DNA of 64,000 bases from Hemicordylus capensis. Taxonomy: Eukaryota > Chordata > Lepidosauria > Squamata > Cordylidae. A program made the translations under genes and the position numbers. Shown one piece after another: positions 35,501 to 44,130 of this stretch (positions are counted from its first letter, which is position 1; each line of letters opens with the position of its first letter). The DNA is taken from the NCBI RefSeq assembly GCF_027244095.1, contig NC_069657.1:394796943-394860942 (forward strand), given 5' to 3'. The notes under the pieces were generated by a model. That model did no database searches, was not told the origin of the DNA, and saw nothing but the letters and a program-made list of their open reading frames with translations.

Positions 35501-37582
35501 ATGCTTTAGGAAATCGTTGCGTATAACCAAAACGCTGCATCCATATCCATGTTTTCCAAGAAGCAACAAGTTGTACATCATCAACAGGCTGCAAAGAAAG
35601 TGATGCACACAAACTGGCAAGTCCAGACTTGTCAGGAAATGTTATGCACAAGGTATCTGAGGTCAGAAAAGACAACACACAAATCGCAAGGGTGAGTGCA
35701 GAGAATAATTCTGCTATCTTGTGGATTACTCACCATCCTAAAACAAATGACCATGCTCAGGATGTTAATAGTCACCTTTGCACCTTACGTCCTTTGAGAA
35801 GCATCACTTTGGTTGATCATCACTACTAGCAACATTTGATAAGACACAGGAGCAAAACAGCCAGAGACCAAACACTGCAAAGAGAGATCTCAAGCTAAGC
35901 TCTGCTTTGACACATAAATTGTTTAAGCATGAGAATGAACTTGGAGTAAGTTAGGTTTGGGATTTCACACTGCTTTAACAACTTTTGAGTCTATACTATC
36001 TGCACTGAGCCTTCCAGCACTCAGGCTTATCTGCCACTACCAGATCCCATACAAAAAGGTCTGTCACTGAGGTAGGCATTTGTGCCTGGGCTGTACCACT
36101 TTGGACTACAGTGGAGGCTCACAAGATTATATGGTCCTCCATTAAACACACACTCACACTGCACATAGAAAACTAGACATCAAGAAGTACTGTTTTTGCC
36201 TATCCTTCTTCCCAACATCTGATTTTCTATATACAGTGTATTATTTACTGTACACAAGAGCCCATACCTGCAATTAGAAGTGTACACCCCAGACAGCGGT
36301 TCACCATCTCAGTGAGAACTAGCCCAGCTTTCCATAGGAACTAGCAGCAACTGAGTTTATCAGCCAGAATTCAAGAAAATATGTGAACTCTCTCTGCCAA
36401 TAACCTCAGCATTAACTAGAAAAGTCTAAGCTTCAGCCGAAAAGTTTCCTGGTCCTTCCAAATCTGATTGGTTGGATACATTTCAACTAACAACAGTATG
36501 AACCAATTTAAGAGCAACTTCAGTGACTCAGACACTACAGAGTCACAACAATATCCGGAAAAAAATATACTGCTAGAAGCAAACAAGAGTGGCATCAGTT
36601 TCGCACTTACAGATCCAGAGTTTTAAAGAACATTTTTTAAAGTGTGTAACCCTGAGTATCAGAGGTTATAACTGCCAAGGAAAGCTTCAAAGTGCGTGTG
36701 AGGCAAAGACTAACATGACAAGATGTCTAAAAAGGGAAATGGGGCTCTACTACCAATTATCAAACTCCAATCCAGTGTACTAGAACAGGGTGACATTTAA
36801 AAGGGACAAAGGAAAGGACAGCAAACGAAAAACAAACATCTGGACTACAATTCCAGTAGCAGAGGCAGTGGGCCACAAAAAGAAATTACTTAAAGTGAAG
36901 TTACATTAGGTAGGATTTTTCTTTCCCCTTCCTTCTCTAAACACAGCCTAAAGTAAAGTAAAGTGTGCCGTCAAGTCGATTTCGACTCCTGGTGGCCACA
37001 GAGCCCTGTGGTTGTCTTTGGTAGAATACAGGAGGGCTTTACCATTGCTTCCTCCAAGCACGTATCTGGGATAAAACAGGACACACACACCATCCTGTAA
37101 CACCTGTCCTGTAGCTACGCAACCATTTATCGCAGGAATGTTGCATCTTCTCCTAGGTCAGGGCACTGGTCCACGAGGAGATGCAGCAAGAGCTGAGTGA
37201 GCCCTCCGAAAGACTGTCCGGAATCCACACGAACAAGGACCCGGGGAGGGAGGAGAGAGACAACCCTCTCTCTCCCCTCCTCGTAGCCCCGCCACATAGA
37301 CACATTTCTCGCCACAGCCCAGGGACGCCCTCCACACAACGTTCTCCCAGCCCAGTCCCACAATCATCAGCGCTCCGCCTCGCTCACCTCCGGCGGCAGG
37401 TACGGCGGGTTGTTGGCCTTGCTTCCCCGGTGTCGCCCGTTCTTTTTCCGCCCCTTAGAGGTGCCGCCGCCGCCACCAGCGGAGCCACAGCCGCTGCCAG
37501 CGCGGCCTCGCAAAGCCCCGCCATTCCCACTCCCCACAGGCCGGCAGCAGCCCCCGAACAGTTCTGACACTCGGGAGTCCAT
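23585..37582 (-). CDS. GTPBP2: GTP-binding protein 2, complete coding sequence (12 exons)
   Basis: Translational GTPase of the HBS1/GTPBP1 group, known to act with Pelota in rescue of stalled ribosomes; cytoplasmic. Coding exons, listed 5' to 3' of the gene (high coordinate first): 37582-37388, 31256-31230, 30717-30533, 28877-28769, 28088-27891, 27768-27594, 27257-27038, 26186-26051, 25620-25562, 24947-24776, 24249-24085, 23782-23585. They sum to 1839 bases, 612 codons plus stop; human GTPBP2 is 602. The start is the ATG at 37582 ([13 protein letters not shown]), which matches the family; an in-frame upstream ATG at 37609 is less likely. G motifs: P-loop GNVDSGKST (exon 5), DLAGHHKY (exon 6), SKVDL (exon 7). 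Domain II begins [19 protein letters not shown] (exons 8-10), then [19 protein letters not shown] and [20 protein letters not shown]. The last exon ends with a C-terminal tail that differs from human after HVTYIQAIT. Low-complexity Gly-rich N-terminus precedes [11 protein letters not shown]. Confidence 0.98.
25163..25337 (-). mobile_element. tRNA-headed SINE with shared tail
   Basis: On the minus strand the head reads like tRNA: TTAGCTC-like box A sequence, GCTTTGCATGCAGAAGGTCC and a GGTTC box B. The tail (GAGCTAGATGGACC...GGTCTTGACTC) matches the tail of the 5S-headed SINEs at 9.4 and 57.8 kb. It lies between GTPBP2 exons 9 and 10. Confidence 0.75.
28495..28722 (-). mobile_element. MIR-like CORE-SINE in a GTPBP2 intron
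   Basis: On the minus strand: tRNA-like head AGCCAGCGTGGTGTAATGG, box B-like AAGTTCAAATCCCC, a CORE region CTGGGTGACTCTGGGCCAGT, then CCTAACCTACTTCACAGGG and a LINE-like tail GGGGTATAAATGTAAAAT. It lies a few tens of bases downstream of exon 4. Confidence 0.85.
29390..30258 (+). mobile_element. hAT DNA transposon remnant with BED finger
   Basis: The two edges carry short GATTTAAATC-type palindromes. Inside, at about 29918-30065, a plus-strand frame reads W-K-Y-F...VKCKQC...MKQHYEKC, that is C-x2-C followed by H-x3-C, the BED zinc finger of hAT-family transposases. A stop follows at once and no catalytic core is visible, so it is a non-autonomous or decayed copy. It lies between GTPBP2 exons 3 and 4, antisense to the gene. 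Confidence 0.7.
31230..31256 (-). CDS. GTPBP2: GTPBP2 27-nt microexon
   Basis: Codes exactly AEDGNIEYK, in phase 0 on both sides, flanked by TTTAG and GTGAGT. It matches the human segment between PPYLPPE and LKLVNP and restores the protein across a 6.1-kb intron on one side and 0.5 kb on the other. Being a multiple of three, it could be skipped without a frame change. Confidence 0.95.
31535..33300. repeat. Nested large palindromes in GTPBP2 intron 1
   Basis: Several inverted arms interlock. ATATATCACTAAAAACCATG occurs directly at 31553 and 32944 and inverted at about 33085-33110. The arm 31680-31872 pairs with 32340-32545 (TGATAAAGTCACTGAAGAAG). The arm 32556-32735 pairs with 33113-33290 (TAGCTTGAAATGATTGCTAA). 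A LINE tail (about 31868-32190) and a SINE (32738-32943) interrupt it. It is probably two related fold-back transposons. Confidence 0.7.
32738..32943 (-). mobile_element. SINE with BovB-type 3' tail (copy a)
   Basis: Minus strand: tRNA-like TGGCACAGCGGGGAAGTAGC and GGTTTGAATCGC head, the body GGCAATGGTAAATCCCTCCT, then a tail GTCGACGACGGCACAACTTT. The tail resembles the end of RTE/BovB LINEs, as in the known Sauria SINEs. It interrupts the palindromic element around it. Confidence 0.8.
34233..34363. mobile_element. Short fold-back MITE (copy 2)
   Basis: Sister of the element at 12202-12335: CCCTCTAGCAGGGATTCC at the left, CCCTGTTAGAGGGAATACT at the right, with the same CTACAACTCCCAGAATCC core inverted on itself. 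It lies in GTPBP2 intron 1. Confidence 0.85.
34370..36950. other. GTPBP2 intron 1, no gene seen
   Basis: I find no coding frame or clear repeat family here apart from a CR1-like AT-rich tail near 34960-35035 and a small direct duplication of GGTGTTGTGCAGATCC near 35374-35405. Confidence 0.5.
36951..37066 (-). mobile_element. SINE with BovB-type tail (copy b, truncated)
   Basis: 3' half only: CCCTCCTGTATTCTACC, AACCACAGGGCTCTGTGG and GAAATCGACTTGACGGCAC on the minus strand. It ends about 320 bases from GTPBP2 exon 1. Confidence 0.75.
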
Positions 37583-37800
37583 CCTGGACCGGCCTGACAC
37601 CCGAACCACACCAGCCCCCCCGAGGCTGCCACCGCCGCCTGCAAACCCCAGACTCGGCTTCTCTGACGCCTACACTTAACTCTGTCTCCTCCTGGCGTCA
37701 GAAAGAAGCGCGGGGCACCACGGGAAACAGGTCCTGGGAAGTAGCCCCGTTGAACTACAATTCCCAGAGTTCTCTTCGCCGAGTATACGAATAAGGCTTT
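37583..37800 (-). promoter_or_regulatory. GTPBP2 promoter with ZNF143/Staf-type site
   Basis: GC-rich DNA just upstream of the start codon. ACTACAATTCCCAGAGT at 37754-37770 matches the known ZNF143 (Staf) binding motif in promoters of housekeeping genes. No TATA box is seen. The motif also occurs in MITEs, but here it stands alone with no inverted arm. The transcription start was not located. Confidence 0.6.
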
Positions 37801-38451
37801 TAGATAGGGAGGTAGCGACAGATGCGGAATATGGCTCGTGTGCTAGAGCCCTCTTCCACTTGCATTAATAAGCAGCGGGGTTTCCAACCGGCTACGCTAG
37901 ATATTTTTAGCCATCGTCGTCAATGATAAATATTATGATATTGACCTTTTTATTTCAATGCAATCTCAATAGAACCACGATTTCAAATATGTAATAAGCT
38001 TGTGTGTGTATATACAAATCCAAAATAATGTAAGCCTAAGAGCTGGCAAGTAATTCAAAGGAGTTGCACTACAGATCCCTGCATTTAAAAGAGACATTTA
38101 GCTCTCCCAACAACAACCGTCCACTCCCAACGCTAGTGGGCGGTTTTGTTTTCAAATATAGCCACATCTTTATATTTATTTTAGAAACTTCCTTGTTGGG
38201 CTACTGTTGATGGCAATGCATTGCATCAGATCAGTTGAACACTCCTTGCATCAGGCTAGGGAGGCGAAGGCTATGGAATGCGGGAGGTGCTCTGCCTGGG
38301 TGGCTCGGCTGCTATGCTTATGAGAAGAACTCCCCAGCCAGGAGCTACTTGAAGTATCTTTATTTGCTGCCTTGAAATCGCTTGTGAACTGGGATTTAAG
38401 GTTGTCAGTGCAGATAAAGTTAAACTGCCTGCCTACTACTACTACAAATAG

Positions 38452-38500
38452 GTATATATCAGTTTTCAACAAAAGTGCTCAAAGCGGTTCACATGTGGGG
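38452..38500 (-). repeat. LINE/SINE tail fragment
   Basis: TTTTCAACAAAAGTGCTCAA followed by AGCGGTTCACAT. The same tail is found at 20297-20355, where AGCAGTTTACAT follows TTCTCAG. It is a common squamate repeat end. Confidence 0.5.
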
Positions 38501-38667
38501 GGAAACAATACATAGATATTCATGACTTAGGTTATCAATTTCTTTAATGTTAATTAAAAATGTAAAGTGCTGGGCAAACTTTATTCAATTGACTCCCACA
38601 ACACAATGAAGTAGCTTATTCCCAGTTTAGCATAATGCCCATTATGATGATAATGGGAGTGGTAGAA

Positions 38668-38940
38668 GAAGGAAAGATGGCCAACTCCTGGACTACAGAG
38701 CCATGTGGTTTTCTTGGTAGAATACAGGAGTGGTTTACCACTGCTGTCCTCCTGCACAATACGAGACGATTACTTTGCCGTTGTCACTGAAGTGAGCATC
38801 CGCCTCCAGCACCTTTCTATATAGCTGCTGCTTGATATAGGTGAATACAAATATATATTTACTAGGCACAGTCCAGGAAGCACATGAATTAACAGCCTCT
38901 CACTCCCTATGCAAGCTGCTACCCCACTGCACCACCACAG
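38668..38940 (-). mobile_element. SINE with BovB-type tail (copy c, diverged)
   Basis: The same body as copies a and b (TGTGGTTTTCTTGGTAGAAT, then ACAGGAGTGGTTTACC on the plus strand) plus a tRNA-like head near 38900-38940. An insertion near 38840-38890 separates the parts. Confidence 0.6.
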
Positions 38941-39029
38941 CTGATGGTAGAAGGAGAGGAAATGTATATTGCACAGAGACCTAGGCAGTGACCTCCCTCT
39001 TTCCTCACAAATAAACAGTGGTGCTTGAG

Positions 39030-39243
39030 AGGCATTAAGTGTCATCAAGTCGGTGTCGACTCTTAGCGACCACATAGATAGATTCTCTCCAGGATAATCT
39101 ATCTTCAATTTGGCCTTTAAGGTCTCTCAGTGGTGCATTCATTGCAGTCATAATCGAGTCCATACACCTTGCTACTGGTCATCCTTCAACTTTTCCCAGA
39201 ATTATGGAATTCTCAAGGGAGCTGAGTTTTTGCATAATGTGTC
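39030..39243 (-). mobile_element. RTE/BovB LINE 3' end, left flank of the array
   Basis: On the minus strand the end of the reverse-transcriptase ORF can be read: GHIMQKLSSLENS, then MNAPLRDLKGQIEDRLSWRE and VAKSRHRLDD, the classical BovB C-terminus. The part from about 39210 rightwards also opens every array unit, which makes this LINE the left breakpoint of the duplication. Confidence 0.85.
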
Positions 39244-39255
39244 TGCAAAGAGCTC

Positions 39256-39455
39256 NNNNNNNNNNNNNNNNNNNNNNNNNNNNNNNNNNNNNNNNNNNNN
39301 NNNNNNNNNNNNNNNNNNNNNNNNNNNNNNNNNNNNNNNNNNNNNNNNNNNNNNNNNNNNNNNNNNNNNNNNNNNNNNNNNNNNNNNNNNNNNNNNNNNN
39401 NNNNNNNNNNNNNNNNNNNNNNNNNNNNNNNNNNNNNNNNNNNNNNNNNNNNNNN
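39256..39455. other. Assembly gap of 200 N
   Basis: Exactly 200 N, a fixed-size scaffold gap. It abuts the tandem array, so the number of units and the left edge are not known. Confidence 1.
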
Positions 39456-40565
39456 TTTTGAGCGGTTTCTATTTTTGAATGGTTCTTTTTATAATGTGCC
39501 CTCTTCCTTTGAGGTCAAGCAGGTCAGCTTATGAAGTCAAAGAAAGAGACACAAATGCAAAAGAAGACATACTGGGGGTGGGGGCCATCCACGGAACACT
39601 TTGCACCGTAAGTAATCCAGGTACAGCGGTAACAATTCAATCAGGAGAGCAGAACAAAAGCAAGCTCAAGCTAACCCATGCACAGATAAGCAGCATATAG
39701 TTTTTAGTTCTGGTCAGCAACAAGAGCCTCTCCTGCTTTATGATTTCTTGCAAGCTCTTCTCAGGGAATCTTGAAACAAAGGTATTCCAGAAGCCCCTCT
39801 TTACGCTTTGCACTTTGGATCAGGCCATCAACTGAACCTGGGAGCCACCAGAGTAGTAGCCATTGATCGACCGTCGGGTCTCCTGCAGTTCTGTGCTTTG
39901 AACTTGACCTAGGAGGTCCTTCTCCCAAGTCGTTTGCGTTAGCTACAGGCAACACAATGCAGATCTCATGGTCCCATGAAATCCAGAGTACAAACAGTGG
40001 TAGCTACTGGCTTGTCCAGGGGCGTAACTACTATTAGACAAGGGGAGGCGGTTGTCTGGGGGCCCCACTGCCTTGGGGGCCCCCCAGAGACACCTCACAT
40101 GACTCCCCATTGCCCCCTGCCCAGCCCCAAGGCCCCTCAGCCACTTGCCCTGTTTGCCTCTCTCCTGCTTGTCCTCCTGGCCGGCAATCTAAGCAGCAGG
40201 CAAGCTGCAAAGAGCTCCTTTTCTCCCCTCCTCTCAGCTGATCGGCAGGTAGGCGGGGCTTCCAGGGAGGCCTCCTAGGCCTCAGTGAAGCCTGAACTGG
40301 AGTAGGCTTGCAGGGAGGCCCCGAGTAAGCAAGGAAGGAGGCAGGTAGGCAGAGTGGCCCCCGCAGCTCTCTACAGCAGACCCTCTGCCCAGCCCAGCAT
40401 TTGCCAGGTAGAATGTGAACTCCTTTTTGTGGTCACACACACACACAGACACACACACACACACACCATATATAGGGATCTGCTTGCATTAGGGCTTTGA
40501 TATGGAGCGGGGAAAGACTGAGAAGTCTCTGAATATTTAAAACAGCTTGGAAAATTTTCTGACTT

Positions 40566-41412
40566 CTCAAGGGAGCTGGGTTTTTGCATAATGTGTCCAA
40601 AGTATGATAGCCTGGTCACTGGTGCCTTGAGTGAATATTCCGGATTGATTTGTTCCATGATCCATTTGTTTTCCTGGCTGTTCATGGTATCCTCCAATGT
40701 CTTCTACAGCACCAAAGTTCAAAAACGTCAATACTTTTTCTATCTTCTTCAAAGTCCAGCTTTCGCATTCATAGAGTGTCACAGGAAAAACCATTGTCCG
40801 AACGATTCTAATCTTTGTAGGTATAGACACGTCACAGCATCTAAATATCCTTCCAAGGCCTTCACTGCAACCCTACCAAGTGCTAGTCTGCGGTGTATTT
40901 CTTGAACGCTGGATCCTTTACTGTTGATGTCAATCCCAAAAAGCAGAAGCTAGCCACCACTTCAATGTCTTCATCGTTAATTCTAAGGCTGGTTGCTGTA
41001 CCCGTTGCCGTTAGTTTAGTCCTCTTGACATTTAGTCGATGTCCCATTTTTTCAGTGTGCTCCTTGGCTTTCATTACTAGAGCCTGCAGATCATCCGCAT
41101 TCTCAGCTATCAGCGGAGCGCAGGTTAGTGATGTTTCTTCTCCCAACTTTAAAGCCATGCTTATCTTCTTCCAATCAAGCTTCTCTCAGTATATGTTCAG
41201 CATATAAGTTGAATAAATAAGGAGAAAGTATACAGTCTTGTCTTATTCCTTTGCCCATCTGGAACCAGTCTGTTTCTTCATGTTCTGTCTAGACTGTGGC
41301 TTCCTGTCCTGTGTATAGGTTTCTCATGAGAACAATGAGATGTTCTGGGACACCCATTTTCCAAAGGATATTCCACAACTTGACACGCTTGTCCTTGACG
41401 TCTTAATCAATC
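40566..41412 (-). mobile_element. RTE/BovB LINE fragment in array unit
   Basis: Minus strand: WNILWKMGVPEHL near 41380, YTGQEATV, DWFQMGKGIRQDCILSPYLF, then ADDLQALVMKAKEHTEKMG, RINDEDIEVVASFCFLG, SIPTKIRIVRTMVFPVTLYE and INPEYSLKAPVTRLSYFGHI. This is the C-terminal half of an RTE reverse transcriptase, with breaks. It ends at the tandem joint. Equivalent copies are at 45766-46612 and 50966-51812. Confidence 0.85.
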
Positions 41413-41429
41413 AATTCTAGAAGCCCCTC

Positions 41430-41790
41430 TTATGTTTAGTACTTTCGATCAGGCTGTCAGCTGATCCTGGGAGCCACCAGACTGACCTGTCATCTAGTAG
41501 CCATCGATCGACCCGTCTCCCATGAATTTGACCAAGCCCCTTTGAAAGCCATCTGAGCAACTGGCCGTTAGCACAACCCATGGAGGAGAACTCCAAAGGA
41601 TATGCGTGACCAAGTACTTCCTTTTGTCGGTCCTAAATTTCCTGGCCTTCCTTTTCATGGGATGACCTCTGGACTCTAGTGTTGGGAGAAAGGGAGAAAA
41701 GCTTCTCTATCCACTCTCTCTACTCCATGCAGTGTTTTCGACAATCTGTACGCAGCGTAATATATATTGAGCACACATATTTTGCATGCA
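41430..41790. mobile_element. CR1-type LINE 3' UTR fragment in array unit
   Basis: The run CCATGAATTTGACCAAGCCC, AGTACTTCCTTTTGTCGGTC, CATGGGATGACCTCTGGACT and ATCCACTCTCTCTACTCCAT is the familiar 3' UTR text of reptile CR1 elements. Also in the second and third units (plus 5200 and 10400). Confidence 0.6.
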
Positions 41791-42154
41791 TTTCCGTCCT
41801 CCCTTGGTCATGCTGTCTTGTGACTTGACCTGCTTCGTAGGGCTGTTGGGAAGGCGAAATGGTGGAAGCCCAACCCTCGGACACGCAGCTCAGTGGGGAC
41901 CCTGGACTCTGTTATTTTTCTGCCGAACTTTCTGCACAGGAATGGTTGGAGAATGCACAAGGCACACACATGAATTCCTCAAGCCAGCCGCAATCCTGGG
42001 GATTCTGCTGCTTCCCACAGCCCTTGGGAGAACAAAACAACAGCCCACCAGGCAAGATGCCCAGAGATGCTGTGGATCGAGCTCTGTCCGGGCATTTAAT
42101 ATTTGGAGATGCTGTAGTGTCTCAGAGCTCACCCCTGCTCAGGAGACCTCTCAC

Positions 42155-42365
42155 ACCCAAGCATTTAGAACAGGGCTGCTCAACTTTGGCAATCCCGCAG
42201 ATGTTGGCCTACATCTCCCAGAATCCCTTGCTACTGGCCACTGTGTCTGGAGATTGTGGGAACTGTGGTTCAGAAAGAGCTGTGGGGCCAAGGTTGATCA
42301 GGGCTGGTCTAGACCAAGACTTCCCAAGTTAGGGACCTCCAGATGTTGCTGAACTACAACTCCCA
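42155..42365. mobile_element. Fold-back MITE fragments in array unit
   Basis: Two adjacent pieces with ACATCTCCCAGAATCCC and TGCTGAACTACAACTCCCAT, the core motif of squamate hAT-like MITEs. Repeated at plus 5200 and plus 10400. Confidence 0.5.
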
Positions 42366-42951
42366 TCAGCACCTGCTCCCATTAATTAGGGAATGCACTC
42401 TATTCTGTGCTAGACACACTTCCCTTGGAATACCCTGTGCATATTTATGCAACGGGTTGTGTGATATTGTCATTTTATAGATCTGATGTTTCCTCTGGGC
42501 ATACAGGTTCAGACATTTTTCTTATATGTGTATTTTAAGTTATATCGATTGGGCACGGGGGGGACCAGAAAATGAGGAAATCGATCTGCTCTTCAGAAGA
42601 TGCTCTGGCTTTGTTTGGGTGACATTTTTGTCACTTTTTGAGCTGTTTTCCCCCTGCATATTTCATTTCATAGCATATAGCACACACACACACACACACC
42701 CGCAACCGTTTTTGTGTTTTTATTTTGGTCAAGTTCCACTGAGGGCTGCTTGCCAATTGAAAAACCATACTGCCAAAACACACACACACACACCCCACCA
42801 AACACTTAAGGTTGTCTTTTGGGGAGATGCTTGGGAAACACTTAAATTGCTGACACTCAACTATTTCATATCAGATGATATCAAACTGATCACAAAGCAA
42901 TTGCCTCATCCCTCTGCCAGTGGGCATCACAATCCCATCCTTGTTGGCCTC

Positions 42952-43100
42952 CCCCCTTTTGACCATATATGGTTCCTTTAAAAGCCCCTCTATATATGGC
43001 CTGCCTCTTTCTGCTGTCACAAGGAGAGCAAGCACAGCCCCCTCCCACTTCTGCCCGCATCATAATACTCCACTGTCCTCTGAGCCCCAATAAAAGCAGC
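42952..43100 (+). promoter_or_regulatory. Promoter-like block with CArG box, array unit 1
   Basis: CCATATATGG at 42963-42972 is a perfect CArG box (CC, six A/T, GG), the binding site of serum response factor. A second A/T-rich CTATATATGG follows at about 42990, and a TATA-like ATAAAAG lies at 43090-43096. This spacing resembles SRF-driven muscle or immediate-early promoters. The next units repeat it (CArG boxes at 48163 and 53363). In the third unit the second element reads CTAAATATGG. Confidence 0.55.
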
Positions 43101-43119
43101 CCACCTTTGCTGAGCAGCT

Positions 43120-43845
43120 AAGTCTCCCTGGGGGGGGAGAGGGGAAACGGTTAATGTTTCCCCTTTGCCCCCGTGGGATGTGGGAGGGCGGCCGAAGTCC
43201 TGGGCTTTTTCCGCAATCTCAGTCCCTGTAGGGGATCCAGATTTCTGGTAGAGGACGCCGAGCTGTCTCCCCTAGACCCCTGCAGGCTCCTTCGGGAGCT
43301 CCTACTGGTAAGTTGGACCCTCACCCACCACCCACCCACCCCATCCCCTTGGCATCCCACCCTTTCCCCACTTGCCTCCTACCCATTTAACACAGGACAT
43401 CTCTCTCTCTCTCTCTCTTTCAGGCCACGACCGTCTAATGTGCCCCTCTCGGGCAAAAGGGCTGAAGCGGGGTCTCCCCCTCCCTGTAAGAAGAAGCTCC
43501 CCAAGCAGCTCGAAGACCCAGCTCCCAAAGGCCTGGTCCTTTTGGTTGAGCCAGAGTAGCTCAAGCTGTGTCTGGGTGGGCTCATCCATTGGTGGTCCTG
43601 CCCCAACACAGATTGACCAAGGCCCACTGTTTAACCTGGCCCTGCAGGCCTGGCTGGTTGCCGCTTTTTGGAGCCGAGAAGGAATTTTCCCCTGGGAGGT
43701 CTCTGGATCCCCAGGTTTTTTGCCTTCTCTGCACGGCCTTCCTCTTCAGCTCTGCAAGCGCCTTGGCTTGCCGCTGACGATGAGTCAACCAGTGGGTCTT
43801 TCCCCCTCCCTCCCACCCCCAAATAAAATAGAAATTAATCTGAAG
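43120..43845 (+). other. Putative compact two-exon transcript, array unit 1
   Basis: Downstream of the TATA-like box: exon to 43307, a GTAAGT donor, a 116-nt intron with a pyrimidine tract of CT repeats ending TTTCAG, a second exon from 43424, and AATAAA at 43822 followed by T/G-rich DNA. Coding status is unclear. The most protein-like exon 1 frame (VLGFFRNLSPCRGSRFLVED) has no ATG, and if spliced it stops soon after the junction. A 25-codon ATG frame starts near 43154. A different frame of exon 2 reads SPPPCKKKLPKQLEDPAPKG to a stop at 43559. It may be a noncoding RNA, a relic or a wrongly inferred unit. Confidence 0.4.
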
Positions 43846-43954
43846 ACATTGTCGCCTTGTCTTTCTTGGGTCGTCTTTCTTGCTGGTTCTTCTGGGAGTG
43901 GTTGTCAATGAGGAAAATTACTCGTGTTAGGCAATGGATCTGGGGATCAATCAG

Positions 43955-44130
43955 GTTGGCATTAGGATCCAGAGGTAGAAAGCTTGATTGGGACCAGGGA
44001 GATCCGAGTTTAAAATCCTCACTCAGCAATCTCCTACTTCTCAACAACCTACCTCACAGGGTTGTCGTGCAAATAAGAGAGGAAGGTGGAGAACACCACC
44101 TTGGGATAAGAGTGTAATTGGTGAAAAACC
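43955..44130 (+). mobile_element. MIR-like SINE fragment in array unit
   Basis: AGGGAGATCCGAGTTTAAAA followed by TCCTCACTCAGCAATCTC, then CCTACCTCACAGGGTTGTCG and AAGGTGGAGAACACCACC. This is a diverged CORE-type SINE also present at plus 5200 and plus 10408. Confidence 0.6.

Noticed and set aside
40437-40467. CRISPR-like short repeats
   Set aside because: These are CA microsatellites; there are no spaced direct repeats and the genome is vertebrate.
41786-42352. 188-codon open frame in each array unit
   Set aside because: It overlaps another long frame on the same strand, runs through MITE fragments and has no family likeness. High identity between units explains why it stays open in all of them.
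43120-43845. CDKN1A, TCAP, IER3 or natriuretic peptide as identity of the compact unit
   Set aside because: All are compact or SRF-linked genes, but none of their signature motifs is present in any frame.
43372-43911. 179-codon plus-strand frame (248 codons in unit 3) in the array
   Set aside because: It crosses a canonical intron and runs past the AATAAA signal, and its length depends on the CT microsatellite. The Ser/Pro/Leu-rich text looks like translated pyrimidine-rich DNA.
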